64,000 nucleotides of DNA from Pseudolactococcus plantarum (GTDB lineage: Bacteria; Bacillota; Bacilli; Lactobacillales; Streptococcaceae), in assembly GCF_002441715.1 (NCBI RefSeq), contig NZ_JXJX01000011.1, positions 22,146 to 86,145 on the forward strand, given 5' to 3'. Positions 17,697-26,948 of this stretch are shown one piece after another. A program made the position numbers and the translations under genes. The first letter of the stretch is position 1. Every line of letters starts with the position of its first letter. The notes under the pieces were generated by a model. The model saw only the letters and a list, made by a program, of their open reading frames with translations. It was not told the DNA's origin and did no database searches.

Positions 17697-17705
17697 TGAT
17701 ATACT
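17697..17705 (+). promoter_or_regulatory. Extended -10 promoter of gtrA, start site on the ATG
   Basis: TGATATACT with hexamer 17700-17705. The predicted +1 is 17712, the A of the gtrA ATG. No Shine-Dalgarno sequence exists between them. Confidence 0.6.
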
Positions 17706-17711
17706 TTTAAA

Positions 17712-18146
17712 ATGAAAACTCTTATCAAAAAAATTGCAACTGATCAGATTTTTAAGTATCTAGTTGCTGGTGTTAGTGCAACAATTATATTTTTCATTGT
17801 CAAAATGGTTGTGTTCAACCTCACAAATTCTGGTGTCATCTCAGAGATTATGGCTCAAGTTATCTCAATTTTATTTGCCTTTTTTACAAATAAACTCTGG
17901 GTATTTGAAAAAACAACGAATCCATTCCTGCATGAATTTATCAAATTTATTGTTAGTCGTTTGTTTGTGTTGCTGATTTCTATTGTTGCCAATTGGTATT
18001 TAGTAGATACACACCCACAAATACTTACTGGGCTATTACATCTATCGTTAAAACCAAGTGTCTTTGTTCTAACTCTCTTTTTACAAGTTTTGACGATTAT
18101 ACTTAATTATATCTTTTCTAAGTTTTTAATTTTCACAACCAAATAA
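17712..18146 (+). CDS. GtrA-like membrane protein
   Basis: A 144-residue protein with four predicted membrane helices and the GtrA pattern: FKYLVAGVSATIIFF near the N-terminus, NKLWVFE after the second helix, and NYIFSKFLIF at the end. GtrA proteins flip or assist transfer of lipid-linked sugars during cell-envelope glycosylation. No glycosyltransferase gene lies next to it here, so the substrate is unknown. The mRNA is probably leaderless. Confidence 0.85.
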   Translation: MKTLIKKIATDQIFKYLVAGVSATIIFFIVKMVVFNLTNSGVISEIMAQVISILFAFFTNKLWVFEKTTNPFLHEFIKFIVSRLFVLLISIVANWYLVDTHPQILTGLLHLSLKPSVFVLTLFLQVLTIILNYIFSKFLIFTTK

Positions 18147-18153
18147 GAAGATA

Positions 18154-18187
18154 AGAAAAAACCAGCTCACTCTGAGCTGGTTTTTTC
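18154..18187. terminator. Bidirectional terminator shared by gtrA and yihY
   Basis: GAAAAAACCAGCTCA pairs with TGAGCTGGTTTTTTC. The yihY TGA stop codon lies inside the stem, so the last yihY codons encode half of the hairpin. Confidence 0.85.
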
Positions 18188-19093
18188 TTCGTTTATTTTG
18201 CTATTCACATTTTTAATAATGTCTTTAATTTCACCACGTCTGTTTTCAATCTTATTATTTCGCTTCAAATAAACTGCATTTAAAATTGCACCGAATATCA
18301 GTACTTTGGCAATAAAGATGAACCATAGCATAAGTCCGAATATAACCAAACTCCCAACAATTTTAAAGTCTTTCATTGCCTCTGTTGACCGGCCTATATA
18401 CTTACCAAAAATATTGGTTAAGAAGGTTAATACAAAAGTTGAAAATAACGCACCTGGCAAGACATATTTGATGGATCTAATTTTTACGTTTGGCATGATA
18501 AAATATAGCAATGCTAACGCACAGAAGATAGTAAACGCAACTGCCGGTAGCGTCATATTATGCAATGTGACATACAGATGTTCGTCAAATTTGATATATT
18601 GATAAAGTTTTTCAAGTACTAATTGTCCAAAAGTAGCTAAGAGGACTGCAATGAACAAAAACAAAATAATCACTAGACTAGCGATTAGTGAAAAAAATTG
18701 CCCCACTAAAAAATCTCTATGATCTTTTACACCATATGCTTTATTGATTGCCATCTGTAGACTAGTCATTGCTTTGGAAAATGTCCAGAAGGCAGTAATA
18801 AATGACACCGATAGCAAACCTGCACTGGGTTTAGATAAGACGTTTTCCACAATAGTCGTGACTGTTTCATGTAATTGTGACGGCAGATTATCGCGTAAAA
18901 AATTCATGATGACAGCTGTATCTAAATGTAAAAACGGTAATATATTCCCCACTATCATAACCAACGGAAAAAGTGATAACAACAAATAGTAGGCGACGGC
19001 GACACTTGATAAACTCATCTCAGCTGATTTGTAAAAACCAAGAAAGAAATTAAGTCGTTCAGATGCTAAAACTTTTTTGATCATTTTTTTCAA
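18167..19093 (-). CDS. YihY/UPF0761 family inner-membrane protein
   Basis: A 308-residue protein with about six membrane helices. The family signature SVAVAYYLLLSLFPL is near residue 30 and IMPNVKIRSIKYVLPGALFST near 215. The family was once called RNase BN, but that activity belongs to another protein, so the function is unknown. The start codon is TTG at 19093, 9 nt after AGGAGG. The first ATG is too far from this site. It follows map by 32 nt and is probably co-transcribed. Confidence 0.88.
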   Translation of the reverse strand: MKKMIKKVLASERLNFFLGFYKSAEMSLSSVAVAYYLLLSLFPLVMIVGNILPFLHLDTAVIMNFLRDNLPSQLHETVTTIVENVLSKPSAGLLSVSFITAFWTFSKAMTSLQMAINKAYGVKDHRDFLVGQFFSLIASLVIILFLFIAVLLATFGQLVLEKLYQYIKFDEHLYVTLHNMTLPAVAFTIFCALALLYFIMPNVKIRSIKYVLPGALFSTFVLTFLTNIFGKYIGRSTEAMKDFKIVGSLVIFGLMLWFIFIAKVLIFGAILNAVYLKRNNKIENRRGEIKDIIKNVNSKINEEKTSSE

Positions 19094-19125
19094 GTCAATA
19101 CACCTCCTCCTGTGATCTCTAATCG

Positions 19126-19980
19126 TTAATAACTACCTTCCTCACCTTGACTTGTCAGTATGACTGGCCCATCTTTAGTGATCACAAACTGGTGTTCATA
19201 TTGGCATGATAAACTGCCATCAAGTGTTGTATAGCCACGTTCATTTGATGGATGATCAATCTCCCAACCACCGGTATTAATCATAGGTTCAATCGTTAAT
19301 ACCATGCCTTCTCGCAAACGAAGTCCTTTTCCTGGCGTACCATAATGTGGCACCATCGGTTCCTCATGCATCGTAGGGCCTACACCGTGACCAACAAGAT
19401 CGCGAACAACGCCATAACCAAAACTTTCAGCATAAGTTTGAATCGCATGACCAATATCCCCAATGCGATTACCTACTTGTGCCATCTCAATGCCTCGGTA
19501 TAAACTTTCTTTAGTAACTGACATCAACTGTGCAACCTCATCCGAGACCTCACCAACCGCATAGGCCCAACAAGAATCTGCCACACCACCAGTAAATTTA
19601 TCAGCCAAGGCTTTCATGGCCATACCATCATCAAAATTAGCCTTGCTCATATCGATACCACCACCTGTACCAATTACCATATCAACTTTGATTAGGTCTC
19701 CTGACTTAAGCTTATAACCTTTTCTAGGAAAGCTATGTGCAACCTCATCATTTAAACAACAACAAGTCGCATAAGGATAAGGATTGACATTACCTTCATC
19801 TACACCAATCTGTAAAGGAATCGCGTTTTTTTCTTTACAAACACGGCGTACATAAGTCTCGATTTCCCACATATCAATACCTGGTTTGATGATATCACGT
19901 AACCCAATATGAATACCAGCTAAGACATCTGAAGCATCTTGCATCATTGCGATTTCTCTTGGAGATTTTAAAGTAATCAT
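19126..19980 (-). CDS. map: Methionine aminopeptidase type I
   Basis: A 284-residue pita-bread-fold enzyme that removes the N-terminal Met from nascent proteins. Metal ligands are in KVDMVIGTGG (Asp), the ANFDDG region, VGHGVGPTMHEEP (His), MVLTIEPMINTG (Glu) and QYEHQFVIT (Glu). A short insert around residues 120-140 (VADSCWAYAVGEVSDEV) is the streptococcal/lactococcal type. GAGG lies 12 nt before the ATG. Confidence 0.95.
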   Translation of the reverse strand: MITLKSPREIAMMQDASDVLAGIHIGLRDIIKPGIDMWEIETYVRRVCKEKNAIPLQIGVDEGNVNPYPYATCCCLNDEVAHSFPRKGYKLKSGDLIKVDMVIGTGGGIDMSKANFDDGMAMKALADKFTGGVADSCWAYAVGEVSDEVAQLMSVTKESLYRGIEMAQVGNRIGDIGHAIQTYAESFGYGVVRDLVGHGVGPTMHEEPMVPHYGTPGKGLRLREGMVLTIEPMINTGGWEIDHPSNERGYTTLDGSLSCQYEHQFVITKDGPVILTSQGEEGSY

Positions 19981-20018
19981 TTTTTAAATTTTTCCTCTGT
20001 TTTTTTTAGTCTATTTCT

Positions 20019-20027
20019 ATTTTATCA
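20019..20027 (-). promoter_or_regulatory. Extended -10 promoter of map
   Basis: TGATAAAAT with hexamer 20024-20019, about 39 nt before the map start. Confidence 0.45.
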
Positions 20028-20101
20028 AATTTAGCTATCATTTAGTGAACTTCTTTTCATTAAAATCTAGCTTTAATACAAAAAGTAGTTACTCGTATGC
20101 G

Positions 20102-20148
20102 TTGATATCTAAAACTGGTATCAATACCTGTTTATTTATCGTAAACAG
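20102..20148. repeat. Two tandem inverted repeats upstream of the flavodoxin gene
   Basis: TTGATA/TATCAA (12-nt loop) is followed directly by CTGTTTA/TAAACAG (7-nt loop). Both end about 13 nt before the flavodoxin -35, a common position for operators. No known box is matched. Confidence 0.35.
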
Positions 20149-20160
20149 TAAGCAGAAAAT

Positions 20161-20188
20161 TTGATTTTTTAAGTAATTTTGGTATAAT
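20161..20188 (+). promoter_or_regulatory. Promoter of the flavodoxin gene
   Basis: TTGATT, a 16-nt spacer and TGGTATAAT (hexamer 20183-20188), giving a leader of about 28 nt with TTGGAG before the start. Confidence 0.65.
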
Positions 20189-20222
20189 TTTCTTAATATA
20201 AAATTAAAAATTGGAGATTATA

Positions 20223-20666
20223 ATGCCTTTAGCTAAAATTGTATATGCTAGTATGACAGGAAATACCGAAGAAATTGCTGATGTCGTAGCAGAAAAACTA
20301 GAATCACTTGGTCTTGATGTTGATTTAGATGAATGTACTGCTGTTGATGCGTCAGATTTCCAAGAAGCTGATATCGTTATTGTCGCATCATATACTTACG
20401 GAGATGGTGAATTACCTGATGAAATCGTTGATTTTTATGACGATTTACAAGATTTAGACCTAACAGGTAAAGTCTTTGGTGTTATCGGATCAGGAGATAC
20501 ATTTTACGATGAATTCTGTAAATCTGTAGATGACTTTGAAGCTGCTTTTACTAAAACATCTGCAACAAAAGGTGCTGATAGCGTAAAAGTTGACTTAGCT
20601 GCAGAAGAAGAAGATATTGCAAAACTAGAAGCTTTTGCTGAAACTCTAGCCGCTAAAGTAAATTAA
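20223..20666 (+). CDS. Flavodoxin
   Basis: A 147-residue short-chain flavodoxin, an FMN electron carrier. The phosphate loop is SMTGNTEEIADVV (about residues 10-22), the first FMN aromatic loop is SYTYGDGELPDE and the second is GSGDTFYDEFC. It is very acidic, as expected. The start at 20223 is set by TTGGAG 8 nt upstream, and an in-frame start 12 nt earlier would overlap that site. Confidence 0.95.
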   Translation: MPLAKIVYASMTGNTEEIADVVAEKLESLGLDVDLDECTAVDASDFQEADIVIVASYTYGDGELPDEIVDFYDDLQDLDLTGKVFGVIGSGDTFYDEFCKSVDDFEAAFTKTSATKGADSVKVDLAAEEEDIAKLEAFAETLAAKVN

Positions 20667-20674
20667 TCAAAACG

Positions 20675-20705
20675 AAAAAATCATGATGTTGTCATGATTT
20701 TTTTA
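20675..20705 (+). terminator. Terminator of the flavodoxin gene
   Basis: AAAAAATCATGA, a 5-nt loop and TCATGATTTTTTT, 9 nt after the stop codon. Confidence 0.85.
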
Positions 20706-20731
20706 GTTTAAACTAACTAGCTAATACAAAC

Positions 20732-20754
20732 AAAAAAAGCCCTAAGGCTTTTTT
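20732..20754 (-). terminator. Terminator of rplK-rplA
   Basis: AAAAAAGCC, loop TTAG, GGCTTTTTTT, just after the rplA stop codon. The sequence is symmetric, so it can also act on the plus strand. Confidence 0.85.
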
Positions 20755-20765
20755 ATCTGGGTCAA

Positions 20766-21452
20766 TTAAAAGTTTGGATCAACTTTGATACCAGGACCGA
20801 AAGTTGTTGTTAATGTCAAGCTTTCGATATAAGTTCCTTTTGCAGTAGCTGGTTTAGCAGCAGCGATAACTGCGTTGATCGCTTTAAAGTTTTCAACTAA
20901 TTTATCAGCTTCAAATGATACTTTACCAATCGCAACGTGTACGATACCGGCTTTTTCAGCACGGTAAGTTACTTTACCAGCTTTAACTTCTTCAACTGCT
21001 TTAGTAACATCCATCGTTACAGTACCAGTTTTAGGGTTAGGCATAAGGTTACGTGGTCCAAGTACGCGACCAAGACGTCCTACAACAGCCATCATATCAG
21101 GTGTTGCAACAACAACGTCAAAGTCAAACCAACCACCGTTGATTTTTTCAACGTATTCCATTTCACCAACGTAGTCAGCACCAGCAGCTTTTGCTTCTTC
21201 AGCTTTTTCACCTTTAGCGAAAACCAAAACTTTAGCTGTTTTACCAGTTCCGTTAGGTAATACCATAGCGCCACGGATTTGTTGGTCAGCTTTTTTAACG
21301 TCAATGTTAAGGTTGTAAGCAACCTCAACTGTTGCGTCGAATTTAGCAAAGTTAGTTTCTTGTGCTAGAGCGACAGCTTCTTGAGCTGTGTATACTTTTG
21401 TTGTGTCTACTTTTTCTAAAGCAGCACGCAATTGTTTGCTTTTTTTAGCCAT
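20766..21452 (-). CDS. rplA: 50S ribosomal protein L1
   Basis: A 228-residue L1, which binds the L1 stalk of 23S rRNA and in many bacteria represses its own operon by binding mRNA. The start [16 protein letters not shown] is set by AAGGAG 7 nt upstream. The conserved [16 protein letters not shown] is near residue 128. An L1-site-like hairpin lies just before this gene and a second before rplK. Confidence 0.98.
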   Translation of the reverse strand: MAKKSKQLRAALEKVDTTKVYTAQEAVALAQETNFAKFDATVEVAYNLNIDVKKADQQIRGAMVLPNGTGKTAKVLVFAKGEKAEEAKAAGADYVGEMEYVEKINGGWFDFDVVVATPDMMAVVGRLGRVLGPRNLMPNPKTGTVTMDVTKAVEEVKAGKVTYRAEKAGIVHVAIGKVSFEADKLVENFKAINAVIAAAKPATAKGTYIESLTLTTTFGPGIKVDPNF

Positions 21453-21476
21453 TATTCTTTCTCCTTGTGGTATTAA

Positions 21477-21497
21477 CGGTTGCAAGCAACCTTCCAC
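21477..21497 (-). promoter_or_regulatory. L1-site-like hairpin between rplK and rplA
   Basis: GTGG-AA-GGTTGC-TT-GCAACC-GTTAATA-CCAC, read across 21497-21477 and the flanking rplA leader, forms two helices around an asymmetric internal loop and ends at the rplA AAGGAG. The same plan is found before rplK. The exact ends are set by GTGG (21497-21494) and CCAC (21480-21477). Confidence 0.55.
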
Positions 21498-21533
21498 CGC
21501 TTTATCATATGTCGATTGGGTGGTTTTCCATTA

Positions 21534-21551
21534 TTCAGATCTCGATCTGAA
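21534..21551. repeat. Perfect 8-bp hairpin in the rplK-rplA spacer
   Basis: TTCAGATC and GATCTGAA are separated by 2 nt. No T tract follows, so it is not a terminator. It may be an RNase processing or stability element between the two cistrons. Confidence 0.4.
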
Positions 21552-21610
21552 AAGTGTCATCTTTAATCTGCGGATATATGCCTGAAATCATGCACATGCA
21601 GATATAAAAA

Positions 21611-22036
21611 TTAACCTTCGACAGTGAATCCCATAGAACGTGCTGTACCTTCGATCATGCGCATAGCAGATTCAACAGATGAAGCGTTAAGGTCTTCCAT
21701 TTTAGTTTCAGCGATTTGTTGTACTTGTGCTTTAGTAACACTTGCCACTTTTACGGTGTTTGGTGTACCAGAACCTTTTTCAACGCCTGCTGCTTTTTTA
21801 AGTAAAATAGCTGCAGGAGGTGTTTTTGTAACGAAAGTAAATGACTTATCTTCGTATACTGAGATAACAACTGGGATGATCATGCCAGCTTGATCAGCTG
21901 TACGTGCATTAAATTCTTTTGTGAAGCCCATGATGTTGATACCAGCTTGACCAAGTGCTGGTCCTACTGGTGGAGCTGGTGTTGCTTTTCCGGCTGGAAT
22001 TTGCAATTTGACAATGTTTTGTACTTCTTTAGCCAC
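21611..22036 (-). CDS. rplK: 50S ribosomal protein L11
   Basis: A 141-residue L11, part of the GTPase-associated centre. The N-terminal domain carries [20 protein letters not shown] (Pro-rich hinge) and the C-terminal RNA-binding domain carries [13 protein letters not shown]. The start codon is GTG at 22036, 8 nt after AGGAGG. It is first in the rplK-rplA operon. Confidence 0.98.
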   Translation of the reverse strand: MAKEVQNIVKLQIPAGKATPAPPVGPALGQAGINIMGFTKEFNARTADQAGMIIPVVISVYEDKSFTFVTKTPPAAILLKKAAGVEKGSGTPNTVKVASVTKAQVQQIAETKMEDLNASSVESAMRMIEGTARSMGFTVEG

Positions 22037-22084
22037 GATAATTTCCTCCTATTAATGATTTCTTACGAAATCTCTTCTCGTGAT

Positions 22085-22112
22085 GTGGTTTAATGGGTCA
22101 ATGCCCTCCCAC
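22085..22112 (-). promoter_or_regulatory. L1-site-like fold in the rplK leader
   Basis: GTGG (22112-22109), GA, GGG, a 6-nt loop, CCC, ATTAAA and CCAC (22088-22085): two helices around an asymmetric internal loop. The plan and the GTGG/CCAC base helix match the element before rplA although the inner helix differs, as expected for a conserved RNA structure. Confidence 0.5.
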
Positions 22113-22144
22113 GCAATATACCTTTATTTCAAGCATACCGTATA

Positions 22145-22173
22145 ATTATACTACTACTTGCTATCTTTGTCAA
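22145..22173 (-). promoter_or_regulatory. Consensus promoter of rplK-rplA
   Basis: TTGACA (22173-22168), a 17-nt spacer and TATAAT (22150-22145): a perfect sigma-A promoter, as expected for a ribosomal protein operon. Confidence 0.85.
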
Positions 22174-22345
22174 TAACTTTTATCTACACCTGACTTATTT
22201 AGCTCTTATTATTTTAAAGTTAGCGAAAAAAGTCATGACATGCAATCTAGTTTTTAACACCGTAAGATTAAGTGAGTTGTTTATCTTGCCTTACAAGCCT
22301 GATTGTTAACTTCAAAATTTAATAAATTCAGTCATATTTTCATAT

Positions 22346-22369
22346 AAAAAAAGCCATATCGGCTTTTAA
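22346..22369 (-). terminator. Terminator after yozE
   Basis: AAAAGCC, a 5-nt loop, GGCTTTTTTT on the minus strand, 28 nt past the yozE stop codon. Confidence 0.8.
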
Positions 22370-22396
22370 ATGATGCGTTAATCGGTTTTCGTGCCT

Positions 22397-22606
22397 TTAG
22401 TTTGCTAGATATTGCTCCCAGATTTCATCAAAAAGGGATAAATTAAAAGCAAAGTTGGCATGTGTTTCTAGATAAGTTGAAATCTCATCAAAATCTGATG
22501 ACTGTTTTGGAAAGGTTGAATCCTCATAAACTAAATTTGCTAACTTTGTGATGTCATCTACTTCTTTATAAGCACGATACTTCATCAAAAAGGTGTAAAA
22601 ACTCAT
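22397..22606 (-). CDS. YozE/UPF0346 family small protein
   Basis: A 69-residue acidic protein beginning [13 protein letters not shown], the YozE (UPF0346) signature. The family has a SAM-like helical fold and no established role. It overlaps the msrA stop by 4 nt (ATGA), so it is translationally coupled and last in the cvfB-msrA-yozE series. Confidence 0.85.
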   Translation of the reverse strand: MSFYTFLMKYRAYKEVDDITKLANLVYEDSTFPKQSSDFDEISTYLETHANFAFNLSLFDEIWEQYLAN

Positions 22607-23124
22607 GCATCACCCCATTGTTTTTTTAGAAAATCATGGCGAGTCTTGGCACTTGAGGCATATCTAGCAGGATTTTTCTTATAAAATCCTTGATGATAGT
22701 CTTCTGCCGGCCAAAATGTTTGGCTAGGCTCTATTGTCACGACGATATCTTTATCAAACAAAGCTGAGGCTTGCAATTTGGCTTTACTAGCTGTCGCAAT
22801 TTCCTGTTGTGCCAAATTATCAAAATAGATAACAGGACGATAGTTATCACCACGATCATTAAATTGACCAAAAGCATCTGTCGGGTCTGTTAATGTCCAA
22901 TATAAGTCAACTAAGTCGGCATAACTCACTAAGCTATTATCAAAAATAATCTCTACTGCTTCAGTATGCCCTGTTTGATGTGATAAGACCTCTTCATAAG
23001 TTGGATTCTCAGTCGTCCCACCCGTATATCCACTAGTCACACTCAAAATACCTGGCATATCTTCAAACGGTTGTACCATGCACCAAAAACAACCACCTGC
23101 AAAAATCGCTCTTTCTTGACTCAT
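22603..23124 (-). CDS. msrA: Peptide methionine-S-sulfoxide reductase MsrA
   Basis: A 173-residue MsrA that repairs methionine-S-sulfoxide in proteins. The catalytic Cys12 lies in GGCFWC (10-15) and the family motif GYTGG follows. No second-domain MsrB is fused. It overlaps cvfB and yozE by 4 nt on each side. Confidence 0.96.
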   Translation of the reverse strand: MSQERAIFAGGCFWCMVQPFEDMPGILSVTSGYTGGTTENPTYEEVLSHQTGHTEAVEIIFDNSLVSYADLVDLYWTLTDPTDAFGQFNDRGDNYRPVIYFDNLAQQEIATASKAKLQASALFDKDIVVTIEPSQTFWPAEDYHQGFYKKNPARYASSAKTRHDFLKKQWGDA

Positions 23125-23984
23125 AATAATGTCGTCCCCGTTTCATCTTGTTTTATTTTCTTTTGCTTCATTAATCCACCAAGCGCCTTTTTAAATTGAC
23201 CTTTAGAGATAGCAAAAGTTGCCATAATATCAGCAGGTGCTGATTTGTCATAAAGTGGCATATGACCACCTTGTTGCTCAAGATAAGTCAAAATTAGCTG
23301 AGCATCTGCATCTAACATCTCATAAGCACGTGGTTTAACACTGAGATTGAGTGTTCTATCGATTTCTCTGTACCCAATAACACGTGCTTCTAATACTTGA
23401 CCTAGTCTAGGCTCAGAAAATCGTTCATTTGGATGAATAAAACCAAGCATATTATGATCTGGAAGATAGACAAAGCTACCAGATAATTTATTGCGATAAA
23501 CAATCGCTTTGACATTTTGGTTTTGCATATTGTCATACGCTTTACCTGACATGTCAACAAAAGTTTCAGGATAAGCAATCTCACCCCAGATTCTATCTTT
23601 GTTATCTACCACTAATTTGACATATAGCTGATCACCTTTTTTAGGCCATAGCTCTTTCATCTCTGGTAGCACATCAAGCGATACAACTACATCTTTATCA
23701 GGTATATTCACATCAACAAAGACACCTAGATCTTTTCTGACGTCAGTGACTGTTCCCCAACCATACTGATCTCTTGTAGCTGTAGGTGTTAATAGGGTTA
23801 GACACTGTTTACCTGCTTTGTCTGTATAGGCAAAGCCTGTTACCTCATCTCCGATTTGGTACGTTAACTCATCCTTTGGTAATCTAAAAATAAGTCCTTG
23901 TGCTTGAATATAGTAATTACCGTCGTTTTCATCCGTAATTTTTCCAGTTACCATCGTTGCGATTAGCTGATTTAATTCTGACAT
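23121..23984 (-). CDS. cvfB: CvfB family S1 RNA-binding protein
   Basis: A 287-residue protein with S1-like OB domains in the first 220 residues (for example [19 protein letters not shown] and [22 protein letters not shown], each given in part) and a C-terminal winged helix ([25 protein letters not shown], in part). CvfB binds RNA and affects virulence genes in Staphylococcus; the target here is unknown. It lies after frr with its own GAGG Shine-Dalgarno sequence. Confidence 0.9.
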   Translation of the reverse strand: MSELNQLIATMVTGKITDENDGNYYIQAQGLIFRLPKDELTYQIGDEVTGFAYTDKAGKQCLTLLTPTATRDQYGWGTVTDVRKDLGVFVDVNIPDKDVVVSLDVLPEMKELWPKKGDQLYVKLVVDNKDRIWGEIAYPETFVDMSGKAYDNMQNQNVKAIVYRNKLSGSFVYLPDHNMLGFIHPNERFSEPRLGQVLEARVIGYREIDRTLNLSVKPRAYEMLDADAQLILTYLEQQGGHMPLYDKSAPADIMATFAISKGQFKKALGGLMKQKKIKQDETGTTLL

Positions 23985-24120
23985 AGTTTCCTCTTTATAT
24001 TTGCTCTATAGTTGTAATCAATATTTTTCCTTATTATACCATAAATAAATATTTGGTTGATGAGATTTATTTATAGGACGACTTCTCTAACATATGCACG
24101 ACTACTCTCGCTACATATTA

Positions 24121-24159
24121 AAAAAAGCACACCTAACCTGTCATGTTAGGGCACTTTTC
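24121..24159 (-). terminator. Terminator of pyrH-frr
   Basis: AAGTGCCCTAAC and GTTAGGTGTGCTT pair around a 7-nt loop with one mismatch, followed by a T run. Confidence 0.8.
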
Positions 24160-24165
24160 ATCTCT

Positions 24166-24723
24166 TTATACTGTTAGCAATTCTTCTTCTTTGTTTGCTG
24201 TATGTTGATCAATTTCTTTAACAGCATCATCTGTTACTTTTTGGATCTCTTTTTCAAGACCTTTAAGTTCATCTTCAGTAATTTCTTTTGCTTTTTCAGA
24301 TTTCTTCGCATCGTTCATCGCATCTTTTCGGATATTACGAACGGCTACTTTACCGCCTTCAGCTGTCTTTTTAACTTCTTTAGCTAATTCTTTACGGCGT
24401 TCTTCTGTCAAGGCTGGGATTACTAAACGGATCACATTACCATCTGATTGAGGATTAATCCCTAAATCACTTGCATTTAAAGCAGCTTCGATATCTTTAA
24501 TCACTGTCTTATCAAAAGGTGTAATTAAAAGCACACGTGCTTCTGGTACAGAAATACCTGCTAATTGGTTTAAAGGAGTCGGTGCGCCGTAATAATCAAC
24601 AGTAATTCTGTCTAATAGACTCGCATTAGCACGACCTGCTCTAATACTACCAAATTCACGTTGTAAGCTTTCAATAGATTGTCTCATGCGAGTACTTGCA
24701 TGTGTTACGATTTCATTTGCCAT
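24166..24723 (-). CDS. frr: Ribosome recycling factor
   Basis: A 185-residue RRF that splits post-termination ribosomes with EF-G. The conserved [18 protein letters not shown] (about 25-42) and the C-terminal [14 protein letters not shown] are present. It follows pyrH by 33 nt as in other lactococci and streptococci. Confidence 0.98.
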   Translation of the reverse strand: MANEIVTHASTRMRQSIESLQREFGSIRAGRANASLLDRITVDYYGAPTPLNQLAGISVPEARVLLITPFDKTVIKDIEAALNASDLGINPQSDGNVIRLVIPALTEERRKELAKEVKKTAEGGKVAVRNIRKDAMNDAKKSEKAKEITEDELKGLEKEIQKVTDDAVKEIDQHTANKEEELLTV

Positions 24724-24756
24724 TATATCATTCCTTTTTACTTTTTATTAATCAGC

Positions 24757-25476
24757 TTAGTTAGAGACTGTTGTCCCAATGTTTTCACCAAGTACAACAC
24801 GCTTGATATTACCAGTTTCATTTAAATTAAAGACAACAAGATCAATATTGTTATCCATTGATAAACTTGATGCTGTTGAATCCATAATCTTCAAGCCTTG
24901 TTTCAATACGTCAAGATGAGTTAACTCTTCAAACTTAATCGCTGCGGTATTCGTTCTAGGATCATCATTATAGACACCATCAACACCATTTTTAGCCATC
25001 AAGATTGCATCTGCACCGATTTCTGCTGCTCTAAGCGCGGCAGTTGTATCTGTTGAAAAGTAAGGTGATCCAGTTCCTGCTGCAAATATAACGATACGAT
25101 CTTTCTCAAGATGACGCAAAGCACGCCCACGTACATATGGCTCAGCCAATTGTTGCATATTAATTGCAGTTTGTACACGTGTGATGACACCCTCGCGTTC
25201 AAGCGCATCTGCCATAACAAGTGCATTCATGACAGTTCCTAACATCCCTGTATAGTCAGCTGGTACACGTTCCATACCGGCTGCTGCTGCCGCTTCACCT
25301 CTCCAAAGATTGCCACCACCAATAACTAAGGCAATCTCTATCCCTAGATCATGAACCTCTTTTAACTCCTTGGCGATTTCTTGAACCGTGGCAATATCGA
25401 TACCAACGCCTCGTTCTCCAGCAAGTGCTTCGCCGGAAAGTTTAATAAGTACTCGTTTATATTTTACTTGAGACAT
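24757..25476 (-). CDS. pyrH: Uridylate kinase
   Basis: A 239-residue amino-acid-kinase-fold UMP kinase, hexameric in the family. KLSGEAL near the N-terminus, GGGNLWRG (about 56-63), [20 protein letters not shown] and the acidic [13 protein letters not shown] are intact. The spacing of AAAGG before the ATG is normal. It is first in the pyrH-frr unit. Confidence 0.98.
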   Translation of the reverse strand: MSQVKYKRVLIKLSGEALAGERGVGIDIATVQEIAKELKEVHDLGIEIALVIGGGNLWRGEAAAAAGMERVPADYTGMLGTVMNALVMADALEREGVITRVQTAINMQQLAEPYVRGRALRHLEKDRIVIFAAGTGSPYFSTDTTAALRAAEIGADAILMAKNGVDGVYNDDPRTNTAAIKFEELTHLDVLKQGLKIMDSTASSLSMDNNIDLVVFNLNETGNIKRVVLGENIGTTVSN

Positions 25477-25638
25477 AATTCACCTTTCAATCATTACTAT
25501 TGCTTTTAAACATTATCTTACCTATTTTACCATAATTTCTCCTGTTTTTTAAATGGTCCTACTGCTTTTCTTTATTTATTTGGCATATTTTTTTAGTAGA
25601 TAGATAGGCTACTTAGCAAATCTGATTTCCCCTAACCA

Positions 25639-25674
25639 TAAAAAAACTATCTAGAAAACAGCAACTAGATAGTC
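25639..25674 (-). terminator. Terminator of ackA
   Basis: ACTATCTAG and CTAGATAGT pair around a 10-nt loop, followed by TTTTTT on the minus strand, 16 nt after the stop codon. Confidence 0.85.
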
Positions 25675-25689
25675 TCAATAGTACAGTCA

Positions 25690-26874
25690 TTATTTAAATT
25701 TATCTACATCACGTACAATGACTAACTCCTCATCCGTTGGGATAACAAGTACTTTCACTTTGGCATTTGGTGTAGAAATGACACCATCAGCGCCTACAAC
25801 GTTTTTACTTTCGTCAATATCTAATCCAAACCATGATAAACCAGATACGATAGCATCTCGAACCTCTACTGAATTTTCACCAATACCGGCAGTGAAAATA
25901 AGCGCATCCGCACCATTTAAAACAGCAAGATACTGACCAATATATTTTTGGATACGATTAACAAACATATCAAAAGCAAGTGTCGCCTTAGCATCACCAG
26001 CTGCACGACCTTTGATGATATCGCGCATATCAGATGAAATCTCTGAGATACCAGCTAAACCTGATTTTTTATTGAAGATATCAATCACTTCAGCTACATC
26101 TGAAATACCTGTTTTAGCCATAATGTGCGGAATAACAGATGCATCTAATTCACCAGTACGTGTCCCCATCATGACACCAGCAAGTGGTGTAAAGCCCATA
26201 GAGGTATCAACTGATTTGCCACCATCAACCGCAGTTAAACTGACACCATTACCGATATGAGCAGTGATGAGTTTTAGTGATTCAGGTGCTTGACCAAGAT
26301 ACTCGGCTGCTTTTTGTGCGACGTACATATGACTTGTCCCATGTGCACCATATTTACGAACAGCATATTTTTCATAATAATCGTTTGGTACTGGGTAACG
26401 AAAGGCAACAGGCGGCATTGTTGTGTGAAAAGCCGTATCAAATACAGCAACGTGTGTCGCATTAGGTAAGAGCGCACGAAATGCATGAATCCCTGCGACA
26501 TTCGCAGGATTATGTAGCGGTGCAAGATCACTCAACTCTTCTACTTGCTTAGCAATTTCATCAGTAATTAAAACAGAAGATTTGAAAAGTTCTCCACCAG
26601 CAACGACACGATGACCTGTCCCAGATATTTCGGAAAAATGTTCTATAATTTTCAAAGATTTCAAATCATTCATCAAAATAGAAACAGCTTCTGTATGATT
26701 ATGAATATCTTTTACGACAACGTGCTTATCACCTTCAAAACTAACTGTAGATACAGAATCTGAAAGGCCGATACGCTCGATCAGCCCTTTGGCAATCACT
26801 ACCTCTTCAGGCATTTCATATAATTGCCATTTTAAACTTGAGCTACCAGCATTTATCGCGATTGTTTTTGACAT
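25690..26874 (-). CDS. ackA: Acetate kinase
   Basis: A 394-residue ASKHA-fold kinase making ATP and acetate from acetyl phosphate, the last step of mixed-acid overflow metabolism. [11 protein letters not shown] is at the N-terminus, GHRVVAGG and HNPANVAGI follow, AHIGNGVSL binds phosphate and FTAGIGENS lies near the end. The start at 26874 is set by AGGAG 8 nt upstream. A cre-like site covers the start of transcription. Confidence 0.97.
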   Translation of the reverse strand: MSKTIAINAGSSSLKWQLYEMPEEVVIAKGLIERIGLSDSVSTVSFEGDKHVVVKDIHNHTEAVSILMNDLKSLKIIEHFSEISGTGHRVVAGGELFKSSVLITDEIAKQVEELSDLAPLHNPANVAGIHAFRALLPNATHVAVFDTAFHTTMPPVAFRYPVPNDYYEKYAVRKYGAHGTSHMYVAQKAAEYLGQAPESLKLITAHIGNGVSLTAVDGGKSVDTSMGFTPLAGVMMGTRTGELDASVIPHIMAKTGISDVAEVIDIFNKKSGLAGISEISSDMRDIIKGRAAGDAKATLAFDMFVNRIQKYIGQYLAVLNGADALIFTAGIGENSVEVRDAIVSGLSWFGLDIDESKNVVGADGVISTPNAKVKVLVIPTDEELVIVRDVDKFK

Positions 26875-26920
26875 GTTTCTTTCTCCTGACTTACTCTTAC
26901 TCATTTACAGTAACATTTTT

Positions 26921-26934
26921 TGAAAACGTTTTCT
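26921..26934. promoter_or_regulatory. cre-like CcpA site at the ackA transcription start
   Basis: TGAAAACGTTTTCT matches the CcpA consensus TGNAANCGNTNNCA at all but the last base. It covers about -1 to +13 of the predicted ackA transcript, a position expected to give repression in good sugar supply rather than activation. Confidence 0.6.
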
Positions 26935-26939
26935 TCTAA

Positions 26940-26948
26940 ATTATACCA
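26940..26948 (-). promoter_or_regulatory. Extended -10 promoter of ackA
   Basis: TGGTATAAT (hexamer 26945-26940), overlapping the ytxK stop region. The predicted +1 is near 26933. The -35 is poor. Confidence 0.55.

Larger units (their letters stand above)
22037..22396 (-). other. 360-nt spacer between yozE and rplK
   Basis: No gene is seen. It holds the rplK promoter and leader (with an L1-site-like fold and a GATTTC-GTAA-GAAATC hairpin just before the Shine-Dalgarno sequence) and the yozE terminator. About 170 nt in the middle (22180-22340) shows nothing recognisable. Confidence 0.6.

Noticed and set aside
24999..25226. 75-codon ORF on the minus strand inside pyrH
   Set aside because: It is another frame of the conserved pyrH gene, with no ribosome site and unlikely amino acid use.
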